Shown here one piece after another: positions 28,106 through 35,320 of a DNA stretch of 64,000 nucleotides. Numbering within the stretch: position 1 is the stretch's first letter; each line of letters begins with the position of its first letter. The notes beneath the pieces were generated by a model. The model saw only the letters and a list, made by a program, of their open reading frames with translations. It was not told the DNA's origin and did not search any database. The stretch is from AWTP1-13 sp963770295. Lineage in GTDB: Bacteria; Pseudomonadota; Alphaproteobacteria; Rhizobiales; Hyphomicrobiaceae. Location: contig CAVYPA010000022.1 of assembly GCA_963770295.1 (NCBI GenBank), positions 124,001 to 188,000 on the forward strand. The letters are read 5' to 3'. Both the position numbers and the translations under genes were made by a program.

Positions 28106-28546
28106 TCAAGCAAGAAGGGCCTTCGCCTTGGCGGCGCGGGCTTGCGCGGCCAGCCGCGCCATGACCTCGACGATCTCCTCGCGCGAGGCGCCCGGGTGAA
28201 AGACGTGGCGCACCCCTGCCCTTTTCAGCTTGCTTTCATCGGCGTCCGGAACGATGCCACCCACCACTACCGGGAGGTGGCCAAGGCCGGCTTTGACCAA
28301 CGCTTTCAGCAATTTCGGCACCAGAAGGTGATCGGTGGCAAGCGAGGAGATGCCGATGGCATCGACGTCCTCCTCCTCGGCCAGCCGCACCACCTGCCGG
28401 ATCTCTTGCCAGGGGGGCGTGTAGAGGACCTCCATGCCCGCATCGCGCAGGAAGGCTGCGACCACGCGGCTGCCACGGTCGTGACCGTCTAGGCCGATCT
28501 TGGTGATGAGAATTCGGGCCGGCGGCTCAATTCCCGGTAGGGACAT
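28106..28546 (-). CDS. B12-binding small subunit of the acyl-CoA mutase
   Basis: A 146-residue cobalamin-binding domain protein equivalent to the C-terminal domain of methylmalonyl-CoA mutase or the small subunit of isobutyryl-CoA mutase. It contains the base-off motif D20-G-H22-D-R-G25, where His22 would be the lower cobalt ligand, followed by the SSLATDH and VVVGGIVPDAD segments that line the nucleotide tail of B12. It lies 196 bases upstream of the large subunit on the same strand, and the two would form the holoenzyme. No MeaB/IcmF-type G-protein chaperone is nearby. Confidence 0.92.
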   Translation of the reverse strand: MSLPGIEPPARILITKIGLDGHDRGSRVVAAFLRDAGMEVLYTPPWQEIRQVVRLAEEEDVDAIGISSLATDHLLVPKLLKALVKAGLGHLPVVVGGIVPDADESKLKRAGVRHVFHPGASREEIVEVMARLAAQARAAKAKALLA

Positions 28547-29067
28547 GATGCACCCTGGTTATGCTGGGACGCGCTATGCTGCGCTATGGCCGCCTCGCTG
28601 TGAAGAGGCCAGCAAGGTGGGAAGGACATGCGTCCCTGCGGCGCTTGCTGGGGTCACCTTCGGTTTTGGAGCCGCGCTCGGCGGCGCCTGTGGGCTGGCC
28701 CTTTCCTGTTTCCGCTGCCGCCGGCTACCAAGCCTCTCAGCGCCGCGCTTCGGGCAAGCCCCGGGCTGGCCGCAAGGCGATTTATCCACGCCAACCCCCG
28801 CGACGCGCACCTGGCGTAAAGGCAGCGTGCGCGTGCGCAGCGACAGCGTGTGTCTTGGTCCCGATTTCGAGGTCGGCCCCGCACCGAACTTCCAGTTTAT
28901 CTCGCGCCGAGGTCACAAATTCGCGGCGCAAAACCAGCTAGGGTGGGCAGAGAAGTCGCTACGTGGCCTTTGTCGATCTGAGGCACGATAAGCCCTTTGA
29001 GCGCGCCTCGGCTTGGGCGAAGATGCCGGCCTCGTTTGCAAACCGACACCCTCCCGGGGAGGATCCC
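28547..29067. other. Divergent intergenic stretch of about 520 bases, no gene recognised
   Basis: Open frames in this stretch (both strands) encode Arg/Ala/Pro-rich peptides without recognisable motifs and look like GC-rich noise. It must hold the divergent promoters of the mutase genes and of the binding protein at 29068. I searched by eye for a B12-riboswitch signature because of the adjacent mutase and found none. Confidence 0.5.
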
Positions 29068-29955
29068 TTGAGTGACGACATCAGCATCGAATTTACCCGC
29101 TTTTCCGCGTTTTACTCGCCGCTCATTGCCAGCATGGCGGGCGGGTTCCTGAAAGACGAGGGACTCAAGGCGCGCTACGCCGTTTCCGCCCCCGGCAAAT
29201 CCGCCATCGCCGGTCTGCTCGATGGCAGCGTGCACGTTGCCCAGTCCGCCCCATCGCAGGGTTTCGGACCCCTGGAGCAGGGCAAACCTCCTGCCGCCGT
29301 GCACTTCGCCCAAATCAACGAGCGGGACGGCTTTTTTCTCACCGGCCGCCGCGCCGATCCAACCTTTAGTTGGACTAGCCTCAAGGGCAAGAAGGTGATC
29401 ATCGATCATGGCGGCCAGCCGATGGCCATGTTCAAGTACGCCTGCTTCAAACAGGACCTCGACTTTGGCGACCTGCTGCCGGTTGACGCCGGCTCGAGCG
29501 ACAAGATGATTGCCGCCTTCCGCAACGGCGAGGCCGACTACGTGCACTTGCAGGGTCCGGCACCCCAGCAGCTGGTGCACGATGGCGTCGGCCACATCGT
29601 CGCCGCGCTCGGCGATGCCATTGGTCCGTGTGCATTTTCCAGTCTTGCGGCCAAGCGCGAGTGGCTGGCAACGGATATGGCGAAGGCCTTCATGCGCGCC
29701 TACCGCAAGGCCCGCGCCTGGCTCATCAGCACCCCCGCGGCGGACGTTGCCAAGGCAGAGGCCTCTTACTTCAAGGACATCGATTTACCCGTGCTGACCG
29801 CCACCATCGCCAGCTATCAGAAGCTCGGCAACTGGACCCCGCATGTCGAGATAACGCGCCCGGCGTACGCCGCGACCCTCGACATCTTCCAGCATGCCGG
29901 GCTCATCACCCGGCGGCACGCCTACGAAGACGTCGTCGCTCCGCCGCCAGCTTGA
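29068..29955 (+). CDS. NMT1/THI5-like substrate-binding protein without signal peptide
   Basis: A protein of about 295 residues with the NMT1/THI5/SsuA-type periplasmic-binding fold: FYSPLIASMAGGFLKDEGL at the start, the typical GLLDGSVHVAQS, then LKGKKVIIDHGGQP and SDKMIAAFRNGEADY. The preferred start is TTG 29068 behind GGGGAGGA; an upstream ATG at 28963 would add an unrelated leader. No secretion signal is visible and no ABC permease or ATPase gene is adjacent, so it may be a cytoplasmic or orphan member. It is followed 12 bases later by the 3-hydroxyisobutyrate-dehydrogenase-family gene and is probably co-transcribed with it. Confidence 0.8.
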   Translation: MSDDISIEFTRFSAFYSPLIASMAGGFLKDEGLKARYAVSAPGKSAIAGLLDGSVHVAQSAPSQGFGPLEQGKPPAAVHFAQINERDGFFLTGRRADPTFSWTSLKGKKVIIDHGGQPMAMFKYACFKQDLDFGDLLPVDAGSSDKMIAAFRNGEADYVHLQGPAPQQLVHDGVGHIVAALGDAIGPCAFSSLAAKREWLATDMAKAFMRAYRKARAWLISTPAADVAKAEASYFKDIDLPVLTATIASYQKLGNWTPHVEITRPAYAATLDIFQHAGLITRRHAYEDVVAPPPA

Positions 29956-29967
29956 GGATCCGCGACC

Positions 29968-30831
29968 ATGGCAGACACACTTGGTTGGATCGGCGTCGGC
30001 AGCATGGGCCATCGCATGAGCCGACATTTGGTGGCGGCGGGCCACGCCCTGGTGGTAGCGGACGCCGCAAGTACGGCGCAGGCGCCGCCGCAGGCACGCA
30101 TCGCCAGAAGCAACGCCGAAGTGGCCGGCCTCGCCGATACCATCATCCTGTCGCTCCCCGATGGCAGCGTAAGTGAGGCGGTTGCCCGGGAACTGGCGGC
30201 AGCCGCACCGCGCCGGGTGAAGACGGTGATCGACACCTCGACCATCGGCATCAAGGCCGCCGAAGCGGTCAACGCCATCCTCAGCAAGGCCGGCCTTGAA
30301 TTCATCGATGCGCCGGTATCGGGGGGCACCGCCGGCGCCGATCAGGCGACGCTTGCCATCATGATGGCCTGTCCGAGCGAGAGCTACGAGCGCTTCAAAC
30401 CGCTGATCGCTCTGATGGGCAAGCCCTTCCATGTCGGGCCCAAGCCAGGTCAGGGTCAGGCCGTGAAGCTCTTGAACAATTTTTTGTCGGCGACGGCGCT
30501 GGCGGCAACGTGCGAGGCGATCGCCTTTGGCACGCAGCAGGGTATCGAGATGAAGACGATTCTCGACATCGTCAACGCGTCGTCGGGGCGTAATTCGGCA
30601 ACCGACGACAAATTTCCGCGACGTATCATGCACGGCAAATACGATGCTGGCTTCGCGGCCAAGCTTCAACTCAAGGACGTGCGGCTCTATCTGGAGAACG
30701 CGCGCGCCGCCGGCATTGCCGATGAGGTGGCGAGCACCGTGGTCGGCGTGTGGGAGAAGATGAACGCCGATCTCCCCGCTGCCGATATTACCGAGATGTA
30801 TCCCTACACGCGGAACGGGCGGCGCCGGTAG
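29968..30831 (+). CDS. NAD(P)-dependent beta-hydroxyacid dehydrogenase (3-hydroxyisobutyrate dehydrogenase family)
   Basis: A 287-residue enzyme of the 3-hydroxyisobutyrate/6-phosphogluconate dehydrogenase family. The Rossmann motif is GWIGVGSMGHRM at residues 6-17. DAPVSGGTAGA (114-124) is the substrate-binding signature. Lys167 in VKLLNNFL is the expected catalytic lysine, with Asn171 beside it. It would oxidise a 2- or 3-carbon-chain beta-hydroxyacid with NAD(P)+, or run in reverse as a semialdehyde reductase. Its closeness to the unusual B12 mutase, which may isomerise a branched acyl-CoA, suggests a role in branched-acid metabolism, but the genes are divergent and the link is inference. 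Confidence 0.9.
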   Translation: MADTLGWIGVGSMGHRMSRHLVAAGHALVVADAASTAQAPPQARIARSNAEVAGLADTIILSLPDGSVSEAVARELAAAAPRRVKTVIDTSTIGIKAAEAVNAILSKAGLEFIDAPVSGGTAGADQATLAIMMACPSESYERFKPLIALMGKPFHVGPKPGQGQAVKLLNNFLSATALAATCEAIAFGTQQGIEMKTILDIVNASSGRNSATDDKFPRRIMHGKYDAGFAAKLQLKDVRLYLENARAAGIADEVASTVVGVWEKMNADLPAADITEMYPYTRNGRRR

Positions 30832-30889
30832 GGCGGTGGCCACCATTCCCGAGGCAAGGTCGGACGCGCGTGCGGCCCCGCGCGCTCGA

Positions 30890-31853
30890 TCAACCCTTCG
30901 CCGGTTTGACCGCCTCCTTCGAGGGCCTGGGCCAACGCGCGGCGACTTCGGGTAAGACCTCGGCAATTAAGCGACGCGTCTGGCCCATGACGTCGGCGCC
31001 GTCTGCACCCAGCGGCCGCAGCACAAATTTGGCTATGCCGGCGCCGATGTACTCGCCAAGGCGGGCGAGGATGGTGTCGGCATCGCCGATGGCAAAGTAG
31101 TCAGCGGCGGCCGTCCCGGTGCGTCGGGTGTAGGCATCCATCGCGCGCTCGACGTGCGGCGCGCCTGCTTGTCCGAAATAGAACGGGAAGCCAGCACCGT
31201 AGTGATCAGCATCGATGGCCCGCCCCAGTTCGGTCGTGGCGGCGCGAATGGCCGTCACGATGCGGCCGGCTTCAACGGGGGTTTCGGGCCCGGCCTGCCA
31301 GCCGGTGCCGTAACGCGCCGTGCGCCGAATGGCAGCCGGCGATGCGCCGCCGATCCACATTGGCAAGGCCGGCTGCACGGGTTTCGGCGCGATGCTGGCG
31401 CCCGACAGACGGTAGTGCACGCCAGCAAAGTCGACTTTGTCCTCACGCCAGAAGTCGGCCGATGATTTCCAGTCCTTCATCGGTTTTGCGCCCGCGCGTA
31501 CCGGTGTCGAGATGGAGCGCTCCCCACTCAGGTGCCCGCGGGCTGCCGATGCCGAAAGCCGGCAGCAGGCGGCCGTTCGAAAGGACGTCGATGGTGGCGC
31601 ACTGCTTGGCAACCAGCACAGGATCGCGCAGGGCGAGCGAGACCACATTGACGCCGAACTTGATGCGCCGCGTCCGTCCCGCGAGCGCGGCCATTGCGCT
31701 CAGGGGTTCAAGGATCGGCTCGCTGCTGAGGATGCGGTCGGTCTGCCACAGCGAATCGACGCCACTTTCTTCGCACAGGTCGACCCACCTCCAGTAGGCG
31801 TCAGCGTCCGGGAACGGAAATTCCATCAGGCCCAGGCCAACGGCGATTGACAT
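30890..31853 (-). pseudogene. LLM-class flavin-dependent oxidoreductase, one frameshift
   Basis: A luciferase-like F420/FMN-dependent oxidoreductase in two frames. The first half (ATG 31853, behind GAGG) gives VGLGLMEFPFPD, then TRRIKFGVNVVSLALRDPV and an ATIDVLSNGR segment, ending early at LEIIGRLLA. The second half continues in another frame as WREDKVDFAGVHYRLSG and ALPMWIGGASPAA, down to a stop at 30890. Removing one C near 31450 restores one protein of about 320 residues. The rest is well conserved, so this is either a recent inactivation or a sequencing error. It is convergent with the dehydrogenase gene at 29968. Confidence 0.8.
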
Positions 31854-32162
31854 TGCGGGTTCCTCGCGATTGCCAGTCGCAGCCCACACTCGCGACCTCC
31901 TCGCCCCTGGTCAAGGGCGAAGCCGATGCTAGGTTTGCCGAGCCGGATGGCCGTCACCGGACCGTTTTCTTGTGCTGGCGCCGAGAGATGGCACTAGTTC
32001 GCAGTCGCGCCACTTTCCTAACGTTGACTATGGCGTGGTCGGATTAGGAGGCTCCTGCCGCTCACAAAATTTCTGCCGCGCCCGCTGGCAGCGTTTAAAC
32101 CTTCCAAGCTCCTGCTTCCGCAGTGCGGGACTAGCGAATTGCCCTTTTTTGGAGATCTGCCC
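31854..32162. other. Intergenic stretch of about 310 bases, no gene recognised
   Basis: This lies between the divergent LLM relic and the secreted protein at 32163. No frame with recognisable coding signal was seen. A TTGACT hexamer near 32022 has no convincing -10 partner at the right distance. The sequence just before the next gene has a T-run followed by GGAG. Confidence 0.45.
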
Positions 32163-32708
32163 ATGAAGCGCCTGATGGCTTTCCTGCTCGGCACGATGCT
32201 GAGTGCTCCCACCCTCGCTCAAGGACCTTCGCCGCTGCCGGCGGCGCTCGCAAACGGCGGTGTGCGCTATGCTCCCGCTACACAACGTCTCGGCGAGGGA
32301 CAGTACCGCGCCGAGGTCAGGCGGAACGGTGCCGCGGCCGATGCGGACGAGGTCGCCTGGAGCAGTGCACCGCACGCAACGATGGCGGATGCCCTGCGGG
32401 AGGCCTGCAAGATGATTGAGACCGTCTACACGCCGGGCATGCCCTGCCCCGTCACAGGCCCGAAAAAGACCGCCGCGCCAGCGAGCGAAAGCAAGCCTGC
32501 GCCCAAGGCGGTGGCGGGCAATGGCGCCAAAGCGAAGACCGGCCCGGTGTCACCGGTGAGCGGCTATCAAGTGCGCGGCTGTGCCTTTTACGCCCTTGTC
32601 AACGGTCGGGTCGTGCAGCGTTGCCCGAGTGAAGGCGCACCGGGCACCAAGCCGTTTTGGTACAACGAGGACGCCTTTGAAGGAGGGTACGGCGGCTGGG
32701 GACGCTGA
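32163..32708 (+). CDS. Secreted hypothetical protein
   Basis: A 181-residue protein with a signal peptide (MKRLMAFLLGTMLSAPTLA, then QG). The ATG at 32163 has GGAG eight bases upstream; an in-frame ATG at 32139 would add eight residues before the signal. The mature part has an N-terminal region with GVRYAPATQRLGEG, an Ala/Lys/Pro-rich linker (about residues 98-125) and a C-terminal region with GYQVRGCAFYALVNGRVVQRC. Four cysteines in all could form two disulfides. I recognise no family; it is probably periplasmic. Confidence 0.65.
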   Translation: MKRLMAFLLGTMLSAPTLAQGPSPLPAALANGGVRYAPATQRLGEGQYRAEVRRNGAAADADEVAWSSAPHATMADALREACKMIETVYTPGMPCPVTGPKKTAAPASESKPAPKAVAGNGAKAKTGPVSPVSGYQVRGCAFYALVNGRVVQRCPSEGAPGTKPFWYNEDAFEGGYGGWGR

Positions 32709-32868
32709 GGTACGGCGGTCGCGAGCCACACGGGACCAATCGGTGACCATTGGCTTTGCGCCTTGGCGCGCCGAGGACGCAGAGGCGCCCCGAAATCGGC
32801 TAGAAAACGCCGACGCTCAGCGATGCGGCGCGGGCAACGCGCGCTCAATGCGGCAGGGGTCGGCGAGA

Positions 32869-33561
32869 ATGCAGGTCTCGGAGACTAGGGCAAAGCGTGC
32901 GACGTCGCGAGGCCGCCTCGCCAAGCTGCTCCATTCCCATTCTTTGCCATTGGTACTGACGGCCTGGTGCGCCGGGTTGGAGATGGGCTGGGCTTGGATG
33001 ATCTTTTTCCATGGCTTTGCCATCGACAGCGGGATCGCCGGCGTCGCCACGGCCATGATGGCGCTGGCGGGGTCGGCCTGGATGGTGCAGTACAAGGCGC
33101 GGGCCGACGAGCAGCCGTTCGAGAAGTATGTCGCTGATGCCGCTGCGGCCATGCGCGATGAGGCCTTCGTCCTCTTGAAGATGGCCGAGATGCAACCCCG
33201 ACCGGAACCCGCGGCTGAGGCGCGCACGTTGGCTGATCAAGTCGAACGTCTGCGCCGCTGTCTTAAGGTGTTCCAAAAGGGCGCTCCCTACACGCAGATC
33301 AGAAACTACGGCGCCCGCATGCGCATCGAGCAATTGGAAGAGGAGGTAAGCGAGCAGGTTGGCCTGCTCGATCGGGAAATCGCCATTCTCGGCACCTACC
33401 CGACCAAGAACGTCGTGCAGGTGGCCAAGCAAAAGTGCCGGCGCGCCACCGAAGGCATCCTTGCGAGCACCCAGCAGGTTTGCGAGGTCTTGGGTTACGA
33501 GGCGCAGTTGCCGACCGAAGCGGAGGTATTGACGCGCACCTCGGGCTTGCGGGCGGCGTGA
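32869..33561 (+). CDS. Membrane protein with helical cytoplasmic domain, unknown function
   Basis: A protein of about 230 residues. After a basic N-terminus, two hydrophobic segments (about residues 27-49 and 53-74) form a hairpin in the membrane. The rest is hydrophilic and mostly helical, with heptad-like stretches (EARTLADQVERLRRCL, RMRIEQLEEEVSEQVGLLD) that may form coiled coils. The start is uncertain: ATG 32869 is preferred, ATG 32848 is possible, and the longer frame to 32581 overlaps the preceding gene. No family recognised. Confidence 0.55.
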   Translation: MQVSETRAKRATSRGRLAKLLHSHSLPLVLTAWCAGLEMGWAWMIFFHGFAIDSGIAGVATAMMALAGSAWMVQYKARADEQPFEKYVADAAAAMRDEAFVLLKMAEMQPRPEPAAEARTLADQVERLRRCLKVFQKGAPYTQIRNYGARMRIEQLEEEVSEQVGLLDREIAILGTYPTKNVVQVAKQKCRRATEGILASTQQVCEVLGYEAQLPTEAEVLTRTSGLRAA

Positions 33562-33638
33562 GCTTGGCCCGTTTCATGAGGTGCGCCGAAGCGTGCACCC
33601 AACCCCGGCCGATGCCGACAGCCGCGACAAGATGCGGG

Positions 33639-34703
33639 CTATGGCGGTGCGCGCGGATTAGGCTCGGCACCGGCCCGGGCCTGCTGTCCAATCATCGCCG
33701 CCAGATCGATGATGAGCTTCGCGGCCAGCGTCGCATCGATGCTGCTGTTGAGCCGTGCGGCCTTGGCCGCCGCGTTAATGCGGCCGAGCGCCCCGTCGAG
33801 GGCGGCAAGCGTCCAGGCTCGGCAGTGCTGCTCGACAATGGCCTTACGCCGGAAGTGCAGCGGCGGGCGCTGCTGGCGCATAATGTCCTCGAGCATGCGC
33901 CCGCCGTCGAAGGCGCTGCGCATGGCGTGCAGGCGCACAAAATGGCGTTGCAGGGCGGCAATAATCGCCTGTGCGTTCTCGCCGCCGGCCACGCAGCGGT
34001 CGCACTCGTTGAGTGCCGCCTCGAGGCGCCCCGAGCCGGCGGCCAAAACTACCCGATCGGTGGCGAGTTCGGCGGCATCGCCAACGGCGGCCTCCACGTC
34101 CGCCTCCTCGATTTTGCCCTTGCCGCTGGCGTAGAGGGCGAGCTTTTCGATTTCGGCACGCGAGAGCGCCCGGTCGGCGCCCAGCCGGGACAACAGCAGC
34201 CTGAGGGCCTCCGGCGTAATTTGCAAATGCGCGCTGCCCAGGACGTCCCTTGCCACGGCCTCTAGGTCACGCGCCTCATCGGGAAAGCAGGCGATGGCGG
34301 CCGCGGCGGCGGATTTCTCAAACAGGCTGCGCAACGCCTCGTCGGGCCGCAGGTTGCCGGCCTCCACGATCAAGTAGCCTTCAAGCGGGCCCTCCTCGAG
34401 CAGTGGCCGCAAGCTGGCGGCCGTGATGCGGCGGCCCGCGCTCGCGCGCAGGATTTTGCGCCCCGAGAACATCGGCACGGTCTTGAGTTCGACGAGAAGG
34501 CGGTTGGGGTCGTCTTCGAGGCTCGTGTCATCGAGCCGGAGGATTTCGCCCGGCGGATCGTCCTCGGCAGCCAGACGTTGGGCCAGCTGGGCGGCGCGCT
34601 CCAACACCAGGCCGGCATCGCTGCCATAAAGCAGGATGGCCTGCGGCAGGCGACCGAGGGTCCGCAAAAAGGCCTCGGCCTGATGGGTCTTGACAGCGAC
34701 CAT
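33639..34703 (-). CDS. holA: DNA polymerase III delta subunit
   Basis: A 354-residue HolA. Delta is the clamp-loader wrench that opens the beta clamp. It begins with a positively biased strand and the LLYGSDAGLVLERAAQL motif. The middle has PGEILRLDD and MFSGRKILRA, and the C-terminal helical domain has LRLLLSRLGADRALSRAEIEKLALYA. It follows lptE on the same strand, the common alphaproteobacterial leuS-lptE-holA order. Low sequence conservation is normal for the family. Confidence 0.92.
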   Translation of the reverse strand: MVAVKTHQAEAFLRTLGRLPQAILLYGSDAGLVLERAAQLAQRLAAEDDPPGEILRLDDTSLEDDPNRLLVELKTVPMFSGRKILRASAGRRITAASLRPLLEEGPLEGYLIVEAGNLRPDEALRSLFEKSAAAAAIACFPDEARDLEAVARDVLGSAHLQITPEALRLLLSRLGADRALSRAEIEKLALYASGKGKIEEADVEAAVGDAAELATDRVVLAAGSGRLEAALNECDRCVAGGENAQAIIAALQRHFVRLHAMRSAFDGGRMLEDIMRQQRPPLHFRRKAIVEQHCRAWTLAALDGALGRINAAAKAARLNSSIDATLAAKLIIDLAAMIGQQARAGAEPNPRAPP

Positions 34704-34770
34704 GGGTCATTCCGGCGGCCACGGTCGGCGGCACGTTAGGTCGGCGGCCGCCAAAGTCCGGTGCCTTTGC

Positions 34771-35313
34771 TTAAGCCGCACCGGAAAGATAGGCCGCAAG
34801 ACGCGTCTTCAGATCGTCGGCGACCGTGCGCGCGGCGCGGTTTTCCGCGTCCTCGCGTGCCCGTACGTTGGAGTAGATGGATTGGAAGCGCTCGAAACCG
34901 GCGCGGGCGTGGCTGGTACCCTGCAGCACCACCTTCTTGTCCTTGCTCTTCATGTCGATGAGCCGGAAGGAGGCCTGAATGGCGTAAATCTGCCCCAGCG
35001 CCTCGCCCTGATTGGTAACGAGCGTGGACAGCACCGATTCCTTGACGACGATCTCGAGACGATGAGTTGGGGGCAGCGGGTTGCCGCCGCCGGTACTGTC
35101 GAAGATCAATTCGTTTCTAATGCGCTGGCCGACGCGGCCTGGGATCGGGGCGTAGTCGATTTGCGCCAGGCGCTCCTGCATGCCCGCCCCGGAGGCGGTC
35201 GTGCCATAGAGTGGCCGAAAACCGCCATTGCCGCACGCGCTCAACGCCGGCATGGAAGCGAGCAGCAGCGAAAGTCCCCGCAAAAGCCCTCGGCGGCTCA
35301 TCGTCTGAGCCAT
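34771..35313 (-). CDS. lptE: LPS-assembly lipoprotein LptE
   Basis: A lipoprotein of about 180 residues. The signal has a twin-arginine-like MSRRGLLRGLSLLLASMPA followed by the lipobox LSAC-G. The body matches the LptE plug of the outer-membrane LptD/E translocon that delivers LPS to the surface: GGFRPLYG just after the lipid cysteine, and later RLEIVVKESVLSTLVTN. ATG 35313 is favoured because AAGG lies five bases upstream and it follows the leuS stop; ATG 35334 would overlap leuS by 14 bases. The gene order leuS-lptE-holA is conserved in the class. Confidence 0.9.
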   Translation of the reverse strand: MAQTMSRRGLLRGLSLLLASMPALSACGNGGFRPLYGTTASGAGMQERLAQIDYAPIPGRVGQRIRNELIFDSTGGGNPLPPTHRLEIVVKESVLSTLVTNQGEALGQIYAIQASFRLIDMKSKDKKVVLQGTSHARAGFERFQSIYSNVRAREDAENRAARTVADDLKTRLAAYLSGAA

Positions 35314-35320
35314 GCGAGCC

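Noticed and set aside
28500..28991. A 163-codon plus frame in the mutase-binding protein gap
   Set aside because: Cys/Arg/Pro-rich and non-globular, without family features; better regarded as non-coding intergenic DNA.
28547..29067. Possible cobalamin riboswitch upstream of the mutase
   Set aside because: I looked for the B12-box signature and a plausible kissing-loop fold and did not find them. Covariance-model searching would settle it.
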